In this document: positions 8,820-17,616 of the stretch, piece after piece | Numbering within the stretch: position 1 is the stretch's first letter | How the letters are laid out: each line of letters begins with the position of its first letter | From: an uncultured Caulobacterales bacterium | GTDB taxonomy: Bacteria; Pseudomonadota; Alphaproteobacteria; Caulobacterales; Maricaulaceae | Length of the DNA: 64,000 nt | Direction of reading: 5' to 3' | Assembly (NCBI GenBank): GCA_947503715.1 | Contig: CANNER010000002.1 | Location: 124,001 to 188,000, forward strand | Notes under the pieces: generated by a model | What the model was told of the DNA's origin: nothing | Database searches by the model: none | Seen by the model: the letters and a program-made list of their open reading frames with translations, nothing else | Made by a program: the position numbers and the translations under genes

Positions 8820-9232
8820 AGGCGAGTGTCCAAATAAAATGGGACGTCCGCGTGGTGACCTCCGCGATGGAGACCAAGAACTTTAATGTTTTACGCAGGA
8901 GGCCAAGCGCGTGAGACAAGGTTGAGTGGTCGGCGATACCGTTACATTTTCCAAATCTCGAAGTTCATCGATTGTAAGACGATAAACTCCTTACGCTCAG
9001 TGTATTTGGCTTGCGCCAATTACACTGCCAACGCGGCGGTGTTTTACAGATAACGGCCTTACTTGACTGCTCCCGTCACAGGGAGTCAGGCACTCGAAAT
9101 CCGGTCCCCCGATATGGCTCTCACACCACACCGATAAACACACCGTCCTTCAAACGAGCAGATGAGCTCTACCTGTCCCATGTCTGAAAGAACGAGTTTG
9201 AATATAGGGGCGTTTGGGAAAGTGGGGATTAT
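8820..9232 (-). repeat. Dispersed structured repeat, copy A (candidate structured RNA)
   Basis: A 413-nt element matches 61037-61387 in inverse orientation. Best blocks, read on the minus strand: 'cccctatattcaaactcg' through 'gagctcatctgc', the 'aaggccg...caccgccgcg' block, and a final ~55-nt block with a single difference (ggtctccatcgcggaggtcac ... ggacactcgcct). Between hairpin 2 and the final block it holds about 60 nt more than copy B. Single-base indels inside otherwise well-matched blocks argue against coding. Hairpins on the minus strand are H1 9070-9085, H2 8998-9027 and H3 8856-8876. It ends about 120 nt before the transporter start at 8699 and could be its leader or a separate transcript. 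It fills the 572-nt gap between the neighbouring genes. Confidence 0.7.
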
Positions 9233-9271
9233 GTTTTTTATAAATGCGGGGTTAAAACATGCTCGCAAGAT

Positions 9272-10102
9272 TTAGTTATCACCCTCAACAGACCCTACTT
9301 TATTATTTTGCACGGCTGCTAATGCTTCCAGGAGTTGTAGCATTTGAGCGTTTGTTAAACTGACATCGCTGAAAGGCCTGACTTGTTCGACTTTCAATCG
9401 CGGCGCTTCTTCGGAGCCTGTACGTGTAAGCTTTAATAGCCCGCCCCATACTGACCAAAGAACCGAATCGTTTTCATCATATTTTAGTTTTTGTTGACGG
9501 AGGATTGTTTGGTCTTCTCCATCATGAAAATATTGAATAGCGTCTAGCGTTTTTCCTGTCAGAGAGGCGGCTGACAAGCGAAGAGACAAGTCTCTGCCAA
9601 AATCAACAGGCCCCTCTTTAATATCTGGTATGGCGATTGATGTGCTGGTTGGCGTCATGTTGGCCGCGAAAAAGCGACTCGAACTATTCCCATCCGTTCT
9701 GACAGCACGCCCGGTCAGGCCGTTATACATCAAACATTCAACATCGTTTTCACCCGTTAGGAATGAACCAACATTGTTTTCAGATGTCGACGGTGCACAC
9801 CACGCTAATGGACTAAAGGATCGAGGCGCCCCTCCATATGACATGGCATATACGGGAGATCCTGCTTTCATTTTAACAATACCAAGCATGTTTTTGACAT
9901 CATTTTGCAAAATTCCAGTCCTTGTGAACTCAATCTCACGATCCGCAATTAACTCACCTGCCGCGACGTCAGTTGAAACAAGCTCAGTCGTGTTCGGAAG
10001 TGTTCTCCAACCTGAACTTCCTTGAAATAAAGCAGGAGCAGGTTTTGTTGCACAAGCTGACAAGCCAGCAACAGCACAGAGCGCAATAAAGATTCGGACC
10101 AT
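9272..10102 (-). CDS. Lipoprotein of unknown function
   Basis: This 276-residue protein has a short lipoprotein signal (lipobox Leu-Ser-Ala-Cys, Cys at about residue 17). The rest is soluble, with two further Cys pairs' worth of sequence (WCAPST, DVECLMYN), and it ends with a Gln/Asn-rich tail. I recognise no family. The gene is more AT-rich than the adjacent ast operon and sits next to repeat copy A, so it may be a transferred gene. Confidence 0.7.
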   Translation of the reverse strand: MVRIFIALCAVAGLSACATKPAPALFQGSSGWRTLPNTTELVSTDVAAGELIADREIEFTRTGILQNDVKNMLGIVKMKAGSPVYAMSYGGAPRSFSPLAWCAPSTSENNVGSFLTGENDVECLMYNGLTGRAVRTDGNSSSRFFAANMTPTSTSIAIPDIKEGPVDFGRDLSLRLSAASLTGKTLDAIQYFHDGEDQTILRQQKLKYDENDSVLWSVWGGLLKLTRTGSEEAPRLKVEQVRPFSDVSLTNAQMLQLLEALAAVQNNKVGSVEGDN

Positions 10103-10217
10103 TTTGATTTCGCTTTCTAATTTTGTTGTTTTATAACTTTGGTTTACAGAAATCTAAACTCAAGTCGTGCTCATCGGTAATCAGAAATATATTCCTGAAC
10201 GTCTATCAATAGTGAGA

Positions 10218-11600
10218 CTAAAACCCCCGCATAGCCGGACCCACCGCCACCTCACTCACCTGCCCCGCTTGTGGCCAGGCGCAGTAATCCGCGGCGTAAT
10301 AGGCGGCGGGGCGGTGATTGCCTGAGAGGCCGGGGCCGCCAAAGGGCATGTTGGAGGCGGCGCCTGTTGTGGGCTTGTTCCAGTTGACGATACCCGCGCG
10401 AAGGCGGGGATTGACATAGTCCCAAACCGAGGATTGATCGCAAATCAGGCCGGAGGCGAGGCCGAAACGGGTCGCATTGGCGCGCGCGATGGCGGTGTCG
10501 AGATCAGGCGTCCGGATGACCTGCATAAAGGGCGCGAAGAGCTCTTCATCCGGCACGTCCGCATTGGTTACATCGATCAGGCCGGGGCGCAGGAATGCGC
10601 CGTCGCGTTCCAATGCGCGGATGGAGGTTCCGCCCGCGGCTTTCAATTTGGCTTCGAACTCTATGGCGGCTTTGGCCGCGCCTTCCGAGACGACGGAACC
10701 CATGAAGATATCCTCTTCGTCCCAGCGACCGATTTTGACTTTGGCGATGCGGGCCTCCAGCGCGGCGACGATGGCGTCACCAAATGCGCCCTCGGGCAGG
10801 ATGAGGCGGCGGGCGCAGGTGCAGCGCTGCCCCGCCGTGATGAACCCGCTCATAAAGGCGAGGTCTGCGGCGGCGTCTATATCGACGGATTCGCGAATGA
10901 TGAGCGGATTATTTCCGCCCATTTCCAGTGCGAGAATGACCTCGGGTCGGCCCGCGAAATGTTTGTGGAAAAACGCGCCCGTCGTCGCGCTGCCCGTGAA
11001 GAGGAGGCCGTCAATCTCTGCATTGAGCAGTGCGCCGCCCGTCTCCCGCGCGCCTTGGACGAGGTTCAACACACCGTCCGGCAGGCCCGCTTCGGCCCAA
11101 CACTGCGCCATGATCTCCGCGACTTGCGGGGTCAGTTCTGACGGTTTGAACACAACCGTATTCCCTGCAAGGAGCGACGGAATAATGTGCCCATTGGGCA
11201 GATGGCCCGGAAAGTTGAATGGGCCGAAGACGGCCATCACGCCATGCGGACGATGGGTCAATTGCGTCGTATCCGTGCGGCGCGTGGGTGTGCGCTCGTG
11301 ATAGCTGGCGATCGAGACGGCGACCTTATTCGCCATCGCACCCGCCTCCGTGCGGGCCTCCCAGAGCGGTTTGCCCATATCGCGGGAAATGGCGAGGGCG
11401 ATATCTTCCGATTTCGCTTTGACCTTTTCCGCATAGGCTTTGGCGATATCCGCGCGGTGATCGAACGAGGTCAACGACCAATCGGCAAAGGTGGCGCGGG
11501 CTTTCGCGACGGCGGCATGAACCTCAGCCTCCGACGCAGCAGCGCCTTCCCAGACGATATCGCCCGTGGCGGGGCAGATGGATTTAATTATGTTGCTCAT
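10218..11600 (-). CDS. astD: Succinylglutamate-semialdehyde dehydrogenase
   Basis: NAD-dependent oxidation of N-succinylglutamate semialdehyde to N-succinylglutamate, the fourth step of the arginine succinyltransferase (AST) pathway. The 460-residue aldehyde dehydrogenase fold has the AstD signature GPFNFPGHLPNGH in the coenzyme site, the general-base Glu in LEMGGNNP (about residue 225) and the catalytic cysteine in GQRCTCARR (about residue 258). It is last in the operon, and its ATG overlaps the stop of the M20 hydrolase by 4 nt, so translation is coupled. Confidence 0.93.
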   Translation of the reverse strand: MSNIIKSICPATGDIVWEGAAASEAEVHAAVAKARATFADWSLTSFDHRADIAKAYAEKVKAKSEDIALAISRDMGKPLWEARTEAGAMANKVAVSIASYHERTPTRRTDTTQLTHRPHGVMAVFGPFNFPGHLPNGHIIPSLLAGNTVVFKPSELTPQVAEIMAQCWAEAGLPDGVLNLVQGARETGGALLNAEIDGLLFTGSATTGAFFHKHFAGRPEVILALEMGGNNPLIIRESVDIDAAADLAFMSGFITAGQRCTCARRLILPEGAFGDAIVAALEARIAKVKIGRWDEEDIFMGSVVSEGAAKAAIEFEAKLKAAGGTSIRALERDGAFLRPGLIDVTNADVPDEELFAPFMQVIRTPDLDTAIARANATRFGLASGLICDQSSVWDYVNPRLRAGIVNWNKPTTGAASNMPFGGPGLSGNHRPAAYYAADYCAWPQAGQVSEVAVGPAMRGF

Positions 11601-12865
11601 GTTTTCATCAATTCTTTAATCGCCTTGGCGTCGATGCGGCCATCCGCAATCCGGTGCAGGATCAGTGTGGCAAGACCTGCGCGTTCAGACAGGCTATCGA
11701 CCATCATAAATTCTTCGGCAGAATGGATGCGTCCACCTCTGACACCTAATGTGTCGATATTGGGTGTGCCTGCCGCGAAGACATTATTGCCCTCGCAGAC
11801 GCCGCCCGTATCCTTGAAGTTAATCTCAATGCCGAGCGCTTTGGCCGTTTCCGCGACATCGCCGAAGAGTTGGTTCTGCGCCGCATTACGCGGCTTTGGC
11901 GGGCGGTAGAAGCCGCCATGTGTGTGGGCCGTGATGCCGTCGCGTTGGGTGACTTCCGCGAGGATGCGGTCCACCTCACCCTGCGCCCAATCGGCACTTG
12001 GTCCGTCAGGCGCACGTGCGCCGAGGCGCACGACGCAGAGCGCGGGGACGACGTTCACGGCGTCGCCACCATCGATGGAGCCGATATTAAAGGTCGTGCC
12101 CTCGCGTTGATCTGTCAGAGCCTCGATCTTCAACGCGAACTCGGCCGCCGCCATCAGGGCACTGCGCCCCTTTTCCGGTTCGCGGCCCGCATGGGCGGAC
12201 TTGCCCTGAAAGATCACATCCCAAACAGCGGAGCCTTTCCGCGCGCCGGAGAAGGACCCGTCCTCCATACAGGGCTCGAATGTCAGGCCGATATGCGCAG
12301 TTCGGGCGGCGTCCATGATGTGGGAATTAGAGGCGTGGTTGCCTGTTTCCTCATCGGGGGAGAGGACGACTTGATAGCCGACGCGCTCTTTCAACGGCCC
12401 GGACTCGAACGCTTTCAACGCTTCCAGCATGACGCAAATGCCGCCCTTCATATCGCAGAGACCGGGGCCGTTCAGCTTCCCACCGCCGAGGTCTGTGATC
12501 TCGGTAAATGTGCCGTCGGGAAAGACGGTGTCATAATGGCCCGTCATGACGACTTGTAACGGTGCGTCGGGACGAGCGGTGGCGCGAATGACGGGAGCGG
12601 ATTGGAAACCCTGCATCACGCCTTTGCCGTCGACCTTCTCAATCAAGTCGGTTTTAATTAAATCGACTTTGGCTTCCGTTTCGCCGAATGCGTCAACAAT
12701 CATCGGCGCGAGTGTGTTCAGCCCGTCAGCATTCCAACTGCCCGTATTAATCTTCGCCCACTGAACCGTTCTCTCCAACATCGCATCCTGCCGCGTGGCG
12801 AGATGGTCAAGGGCTTTGCGGTCCAGATCGGATAATTCGCCCAGTGGGAGGTCATCGGCATTCAT
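11597..12865 (-). CDS. M20-family zinc hydrolase in the ast operon, possible succinylglutamate desuccinylase
   Basis: Co-catalytic zinc amidohydrolase (M20/ArgE/DapE/carboxypeptidase G2 type), 422 residues. Visible ligands and catalytic residues are TGHYDTVFP (His and Asp), GPGLCDMKGG (bridging Asp), PDEETGN (catalytic Glu plus ligand Glu) and a late His in GGRIHSAEEF. It lies inside the ast operon with 4-nt overlaps on both sides. The AST pathway needs a final desuccinylase, and the usual enzyme AstE (M14-like fold) is absent from this operon. I infer that this enzyme removes succinate from N-succinylglutamate, but another N-acyl amino acid substrate is possible. Confidence 0.85.
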   Translation of the reverse strand: MNADDLPLGELSDLDRKALDHLATRQDAMLERTVQWAKINTGSWNADGLNTLAPMIVDAFGETEAKVDLIKTDLIEKVDGKGVMQGFQSAPVIRATARPDAPLQVVMTGHYDTVFPDGTFTEITDLGGGKLNGPGLCDMKGGICVMLEALKAFESGPLKERVGYQVVLSPDEETGNHASNSHIMDAARTAHIGLTFEPCMEDGSFSGARKGSAVWDVIFQGKSAHAGREPEKGRSALMAAAEFALKIEALTDQREGTTFNIGSIDGGDAVNVVPALCVVRLGARAPDGPSADWAQGEVDRILAEVTQRDGITAHTHGGFYRPPKPRNAAQNQLFGDVAETAKALGIEINFKDTGGVCEGNNVFAAGTPNIDTLGVRGGRIHSAEEFMMVDSLSERAGLATLILHRIADGRIDAKAIKELMKT

Positions 12866-14205
12866 GACGCGGTCCTTTGAAAATCATAGAGGTTTGGCAG
12901 GTCGAGAAGTTGGGTCATTGCGTCGAGCGCCGTGCGGGTCTCGGTCAGGAAGGCGGGATCGCCCAGATCTCCTCCCGTGAGGCGGTCACGGTAATGGTCC
13001 TTGACCCAACCCTCCAACGCCTCGATTTTTTCATGGGTCATCACGACACCGGAATGGACGGCCGTCTGCTGCGCGGCGTCCAGCACCACGCGCAGGCGCA
13101 GACAGGCAGGGCCGCCGCCATTGGCCATGCTCTGCCGGAGGTCGAGATAATGCGCTTGCGTGATCGGATTATCGCCCGCGAGCACGGAGTCGACAAAGGT
13201 TTTCGTGCTCGACGTTTCTTCGACTTGCGTCGGTAGGATGAGCGCCATTTTTCCATTGGGTAACGTCACGAGTTGCGAATTAAATAAGTAACTCGAAATC
13301 ACATCGGCCAGCGGCACATCTTTGGTCGGTGCCATAATGAAATGCGGGCGGAAGCCGAGCCGTTGCGCTTTGATGGACAGCACTTCCTCCAACGCCGCCG
13401 GATCATCAAAGGCGTTTTCATGAAAGAAGAGGACATTTTCATTCGACACGCAGACAACATCATTGTGAAAGGCACCCGCATTGATGGCGGTGGCGGATTG
13501 CGGGTGGAAGGCGGTATTAGCCTCCGGCAAACCGTGCAGTCGCGCGACGGCTTCGCTGGCTTGCAGGGTTTGCCGTGCGGGGAATTTGAGATCCGAATTC
13601 CCCCCCAGCGCGTCGCGGCCATAGATAAATAATTCCAGCCCCGCCGCGCCGTGCGATTTACACAGACGATTATGGTTCGCCGCGCCCTCATCTCCCAGCA
13701 ACGGGGTATGGGCCAGCGGCGCGTGGACCATAAACCGTTCGCGATTAGCGAAAATCAAGGAGAGCATGCGGTGCGTCTGCGCGTCTTCCAGCGCGCGGTG
13801 CGGCATGGCCATCAGGTTGGCGGGCGTAAAATGCACGCGGCCATCGGCGCTTTCCGCGCCCGGTGTGACCGTCGCGGCATTGGCCGTCCACATACAGGAG
13901 GCGGAGCTGTAATTCGCGACGAGTGCGGGGCTGTCCTTGAACGCAGCTTCTAAGACAGCCGGGTCCGAGCCTTTGTAGCCCAAGGCCCGCAAGCCCGGAA
14001 TATAGGGACGTTCCTGTGGCGGTAGCAAACCCTGCGGAAGACCGAGGTCAATCATATGGCGCATCTTGGCCAGACCTTGCAGGGCCGCGGCGCGCGGATT
14101 GGCGGCTTGGCCCTTATGGGTCGAGGACGCGATATTCCCGTGACTCAGCCCCGCATAATTATGGGACGGCCCGACAAGACCGTCAAAATTCATTTCGACC
14201 GTCAT
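12862..14205 (-). CDS. astB: N-succinylarginine dihydrolase
   Basis: Second AST enzyme: cleaves N-succinylarginine to N-succinylornithine, CO2 and two ammonia. The 447 residues match the family length. The N-terminal GLVGPSHNYAGLSHGN, the HNDVVCVSNEN segment with its active-site His, and the catalytic Cys in NGGGPACLRLR near residue 365 are all present, as expected for this amidinotransferase-fold enzyme. It starts 3 nt after astA and overlaps the M20 gene by 4 nt. Confidence 0.95.
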   Translation of the reverse strand: MTVEMNFDGLVGPSHNYAGLSHGNIASSTHKGQAANPRAAALQGLAKMRHMIDLGLPQGLLPPQERPYIPGLRALGYKGSDPAVLEAAFKDSPALVANYSSASCMWTANAATVTPGAESADGRVHFTPANLMAMPHRALEDAQTHRMLSLIFANRERFMVHAPLAHTPLLGDEGAANHNRLCKSHGAAGLELFIYGRDALGGNSDLKFPARQTLQASEAVARLHGLPEANTAFHPQSATAINAGAFHNDVVCVSNENVLFFHENAFDDPAALEEVLSIKAQRLGFRPHFIMAPTKDVPLADVISSYLFNSQLVTLPNGKMALILPTQVEETSSTKTFVDSVLAGDNPITQAHYLDLRQSMANGGGPACLRLRVVLDAAQQTAVHSGVVMTHEKIEALEGWVKDHYRDRLTGGDLGDPAFLTETRTALDAMTQLLDLPNLYDFQRTAS

Positions 14206-14208
14206 GGT

Positions 14209-15198
14209 TTACGCCTTCCGGTCTTGGGCCAATGCGACCTTGGGCGTGATGGTACCGAGAATATCACACGGTTCTTTTCCGGCTTTTTCCGCACCTGGAT
14301 AGGCGGGTCCCATGGCGGCACGGAAGCCCTCATTCTGGCCGGTGAAGTGAAGATATTTATGATCGGACGTTTCCACGCCGCCGCCCGTGGCCTGATAGAC
14401 CGTTTGCGCGATGAGCGTCTTATCTGTCCGGCATTGTACGGCTGGACCCCCGTCGAAAATATCGCAAATATCCGTGTCTTCAAATCCGGCCGTCATCAGC
14501 AATTTCATTGCCCCCGCAGACAAATGATGCGGCTTACCCGCGCAATCCCGCACGCTTTGGGGTAACAGGTTCAGAAGGATCGGCAGGGCGGGCAGGAGTT
14601 CTATCATAAACTCGCCGCTGCCATTGCTGAGTTCATCGGCGGTTTTGAAATCGGTTTGGATATATTTCGAGGCCAGATGATCCCAGAAGGGCGAGTTTTC
14701 ATTTTCATCAAACCAGCCGCGAATTTCCGCCATCAGCCTGTCATTAAAACGTCGGCGATGGTTTTGGATAAAGCCCAGACGACCATAGGACAGAAGCCGC
14801 GCTATGCCCTGCCCCCGCGATTCCGGTGCGATAAACATGGTGGCCAGTTCGGTGTAATCATCGAAATCCGTCGTCAGTTGTAACGTTTCATATCTGACCG
14901 AAAGATCGACTTTCGAGGCCTTGCGCGCGTGACGGGACTTCTTGAAGGAATAAAAGGGACGGTCCACGCCAAGTCGGGGAATAATGCCGGATATACCCGC
15001 AACCTTGCCGTCGCGCTCGACCACGAAGAGCAGCCGGTTGGCGCTATCGTCCCCCCCGATAAATTTCATGGATTCGGTGATATAGGCGCCAACGGTCTCT
15101 TCGGTTTTCGGTACGGTCGTCAGGCCGGAGGCGGCTTTTGACGTAAAAGCTGCAATCGCGGAAACATCGTCTAATGAAGCAGGTCGAAATAAGGTCAC
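14209..15198 (-). CDS. astA: Arginine N-succinyltransferase
   Basis: First AST step: transfers succinyl from succinyl-CoA to the alpha-amino group of arginine. The 329 residues show the family N-terminus (RPASLDDVSAIAAFTSKAA), the acyl-CoA binding ESRGQGIARLLSYGR segment and the conserved FWDHLASKY, then GAMKLLMTAGFED toward the C-terminus. It is first in the astA-astB-M20-astD operon. No astC is adjacent, so the aminotransferase step must be encoded elsewhere. Confidence 0.94.
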   Translation of the reverse strand: MTLFRPASLDDVSAIAAFTSKAASGLTTVPKTEETVGAYITESMKFIGGDDSANRLLFVVERDGKVAGISGIIPRLGVDRPFYSFKKSRHARKASKVDLSVRYETLQLTTDFDDYTELATMFIAPESRGQGIARLLSYGRLGFIQNHRRRFNDRLMAEIRGWFDENENSPFWDHLASKYIQTDFKTADELSNGSGEFMIELLPALPILLNLLPQSVRDCAGKPHHLSAGAMKLLMTAGFEDTDICDIFDGGPAVQCRTDKTLIAQTVYQATGGGVETSDHKYLHFTGQNEGFRAAMGPAYPGAEKAGKEPCDILGTITPKVALAQDRKA

Positions 15199-15464
15199 GG
15201 GCGGCCTTTCCGGTTGAAAAGTCCGGCAAGCCGTCCGCCCGATGCGCCAGCAGTTGCCGTGTTGTCCCGTTAGTAACGGCGGAGTGAGAGCAATTCAACC
15301 CGCTGCGCCCAAGAGGCGGAAACGATAATACATAAGGATGCTGCGATGATTAAAATATTTGTGAAACGCGTCACTTTTCGCTTTCCAGTTTCTATCATGT
15401 TGAGATATTATATATGAGATGGTCCGGCGTTCAGGGACCGTGGCAGACGTTTTTAGGAGGCACT

Positions 15465-15626
15465 ATGTCCAAACGTCACCGTAAAACCAAAGAGTTCCTC
15501 AACCCGCAAATGTCGGGCTTTGATGGCGACTATGATGCTGATGATTGGTATCAGGCCCCCAAAGGTCGAAAACCGAAAGGTCGTGAACGGCGGCGCCTGC
15601 AAAAGCCGGCCTTTTACGATCTCTAA
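15465..15626 (+). CDS. Small basic protein of unknown function (53 residues)
   Basis: The ATG at 15465 follows a near-perfect taggaggcact ribosome-binding site, so the longer frame starting at 15414 is not used. The product is very basic at both ends (MSKRHRKTKEF, KGRKPKGRERRRLQK) with an acidic centre (DGDYDADDWY). This could be a small nucleic-acid- or ribosome-associated protein, but nothing in the sequence shows a function. Confidence 0.65.
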   Translation: MSKRHRKTKEFLNPQMSGFDGDYDADDWYQAPKGRKPKGRERRRLQKPAFYDL

Positions 15627-15677
15627 CTACCGCACCGACACGTTCCTCGCCACGTAGATTGGCCTTGCCGACCTAAA

Positions 15678-16649
15678 TTAGGTTCGCAAAGCGAACTCTA
15701 TTAAGAGCGGGAAATGGTCGGAGCCATGCGCTTTCAATCGCTTCATATCATTCAGGGCAAAGTGCCTTGAGTGGAAAACGTGATCTAACGGCCACCGCAC
15801 AAATGGGTTTTTTGCATTATAGCTGTTAAATAACCCACGCCCCAAACGCGGATCATTTAATCCGCTCACGCGTAAAAATTTCTTTGTGGTAGATGACCAA
15901 CCAACATCGTTCAGGTCACCTGTGACGATGGCCGGGCCTTCATAATGCCCGACTTCATGCGCCACGAAGCCGAGTTCTTTGTCGAGATCTGCCGTGTCAT
16001 CTTCCGGTCGCGGTGGGCGCGGGTGAACACCGTAAAACCTCAATGGCTGGTCATAGCCAACATCCAAATCCAGTGTGAGCGATGGAATATGGTCTTGGAC
16101 AAGATAGCGCTCGTCTGATTTTATAATCGGATAACGGGAATAGAAAAGCATCCCGTTAAAGTCCGGCAGTGGCAGTAAATATTTATGCGGATAATCTGGC
16201 TCAAGACCAGATAGGGCTTCACGCCAGGTTTCATCTGTTTCAACCAGGAAAAGAATGTCCGGTGAGATTGTTTTTATCTGCTCAAGATAGGCTTCATATT
16301 TATCATTCTCCATCAATACATTCCCGACCATGAGGCGGATGGGAACATGCGCTTCACCAGGTTTTACTTTCGGTGTCTGAACGGGCCAGAGTTTCGTGAA
16401 GGGTATGATATCAGAAAGGCAACCTAAACCGGCCGCCAGGATTGCGACGAATAGAATTTTATCAAAAAGCTCCCCTAGTCCAGGAAGCCATATGAATAAG
16501 ACCGCCGTTACACTCAGCAGAAGAATCATCTGCAACCGTGAATAGGTCCAAGCGCGGAGCCACCAGGTTTGTTCGCGAAAATAGGGAATGACGGCCCCGA
16601 CTAAGAGCGCGAGGGCCCAGATACGCATTATGATTTCAAGACTATACAT
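15678..16649 (-). CDS. Membrane-anchored endonuclease/exonuclease/phosphatase-family protein
   Basis: This 323-residue protein has two or three N-terminal membrane segments (residues about 5-85) followed by an EEP (DNase I-like) catalytic domain. Motifs in order are VGNVL (Mg site), LVETDETW (metal Glu), a YGVHPRPP substrate His strand, TGDLND (Asp/Asn catalytic pair), PLDHVFHS and the terminal GSDHFPL. The architecture is like other bacterial membrane-bound EEP proteins of unknown substrate (nucleic acid, inositol phosphate or lipid phosphate). Confidence 0.85.
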   Translation of the reverse strand: MYSLEIIMRIWALALLVGAVIPYFREQTWWLRAWTYSRLQMILLLSVTAVLFIWLPGLGELFDKILFVAILAAGLGCLSDIIPFTKLWPVQTPKVKPGEAHVPIRLMVGNVLMENDKYEAYLEQIKTISPDILFLVETDETWREALSGLEPDYPHKYLLPLPDFNGMLFYSRYPIIKSDERYLVQDHIPSLTLDLDVGYDQPLRFYGVHPRPPRPEDDTADLDKELGFVAHEVGHYEGPAIVTGDLNDVGWSSTTKKFLRVSGLNDPRLGRGLFNSYNAKNPFVRWPLDHVFHSRHFALNDMKRLKAHGSDHFPLLIEFALRT

Positions 16650-16665
16650 ATGCTTCTTTAAACAT

Positions 16666-16689
16666 AAAAACCGCCCCGAGGGGCGGCTT
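16666..16689 (-). terminator. Terminator after the small membrane protein operon
   Basis: The palindrome ccgccccgaggggcgg (16671-16686) is followed on the minus strand by TTTTTA. It ends the transcript of the two minus-strand genes at 16713-17327, just before the ATG of the EEP gene. Confidence 0.75.
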
Positions 16690-16712
16690 ATTTATTCAAA
16701 ACTCCAAAAAGT

Positions 16713-17111
16713 CTAGTCGACTGGATTATCCGCCGGATTGTCTTCTTCCGGACGCTCAATACTGATTGTCGGAACGTCAATGGCTTCCTCTTCCATGCCC
16801 GCCTCCACATCGACTGGCACTTCGACTTCAATTGTCTTTGTTTCGACCCCTAGCTTGGGGACATCAACTTTCTTTTCCTTCATTGAGACATCGACTGTTG
16901 CAACATCTACGTCAAATTCGGGCAACTGGCCGTCTGCGACTTGGACATCAACGCTTGGAAGTTTGGCTTCTTGCGTTTGGTCCACATCTGTCAGGTATAA
17001 ACCTGCTGCGGCGACCCCTGCGACGAGGACGGCGCCAATTGCGATGAAGGCAATTTTTGATCCGCCGCTCTTATTGGAGTTGGATTGATTGTTTTCATTT
17101 GAATATGTCAT
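16713..17111 (-). CDS. Small single-pass membrane protein with acidic Val-rich domain
   Basis: This 132-residue protein has an Asn/Ser-rich N-terminus (about 20 residues), then one membrane segment (IAFIAIGAVLVAGVAAAGLYL), then a strongly acidic external tail of alternating Val/Asp/Glu/Lys. The tail contains loose VD-V and EVPVDVE-type repeats and ends with a Pro/Asp/Asn stretch. No family recognised. It lies 30 nt downstream of the PLDc_N-type gene and is probably in the same transcript. Confidence 0.65.
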   Translation of the reverse strand: MTYSNENNQSNSNKSGGSKIAFIAIGAVLVAGVAAAGLYLTDVDQTQEAKLPSVDVQVADGQLPEFDVDVATVDVSMKEKKVDVPKLGVETKTIEVEVPVDVEAGMEEEAIDVPTISIERPEEDNPADNPVD

Positions 17112-17141
17112 TTACATCTCCTCTAAAGATTTGGGGTTGCG

Positions 17142-17327
17142 TTAGCCGATGCGGCCATTCGATTTTGGTCCAATAAAGAACCAGATGATCAGACCGACAA
17201 GCGGGAAGAATAATACGAAGAGTGTCCACAGGATCTTCTTACCGCCGGAGGCTGATGAGCCGATTATGTTTAGGATGGCCCAGATTGCGATGATAAGATG
17301 GATAAGACCTAATAAGCCTTCTAACAT
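17142..17327 (-). CDS. PLDc_N-domain small membrane protein
   Basis: The 61 residues form two membrane helices (LLGLIHLIIAIWAILNII and LWTLFVLFFPLVGLIIWFFIG), ending in the W-x-x-G-P-like signature of the phospholipase D/cardiolipin synthase N-terminal domain. The catalytic PLD domains are absent, as is common for stand-alone members. A GGAG ribosome-binding site lies 8 nt before the ATG. Function unknown. Confidence 0.8.
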   Translation of the reverse strand: MLEGLLGLIHLIIAIWAILNIIGSSASGGKKILWTLFVLFFPLVGLIIWFFIGPKSNGRIG

Positions 17328-17616
17328 TTAATTCTCCTTGCGTTGTTCAGCGTTAGCGCTGTTACTAAATCAACACAGCACGCGGCTTTGCGTTCCGAGA
17401 AAGTTTAAAATGAGATGAGAGGATAGGTCATTATACTGGAAACGATCGGCGAAAGTTCTGACCGTAAATTGTTATTTTTACGTCGAAGCTGTGCCTGCAG
17501 AGGGACATCCCGCACTCTCAAATTTCAATTTATCACATATTTAGTCACAATGATTAGGCCCGTTAAATGAGCGCGCACAACACGATCTTTGCGCAAGCCG
17601 GGTGGCGAGGTTATGA
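17328..17616. other. AT-rich intergenic region upstream of the OTC pseudogene
   Basis: No supported gene is present here. It contains the promoter side of the PLDc_N gene and probably eroded 5' sequence of the ornithine carbamoyltransferase, but I could not align it further upstream than about 17617. Confidence 0.3.

Noticed and set aside
10434..11301. Long open frames on the plus strand opposite astD (235 and 274 codons)
   Set aside because: They are antisense shadows of a high-GC gene with strong codon bias; no ribosome-binding site, and compositions are Arg/Ala/Gly-rich and low in family signal.
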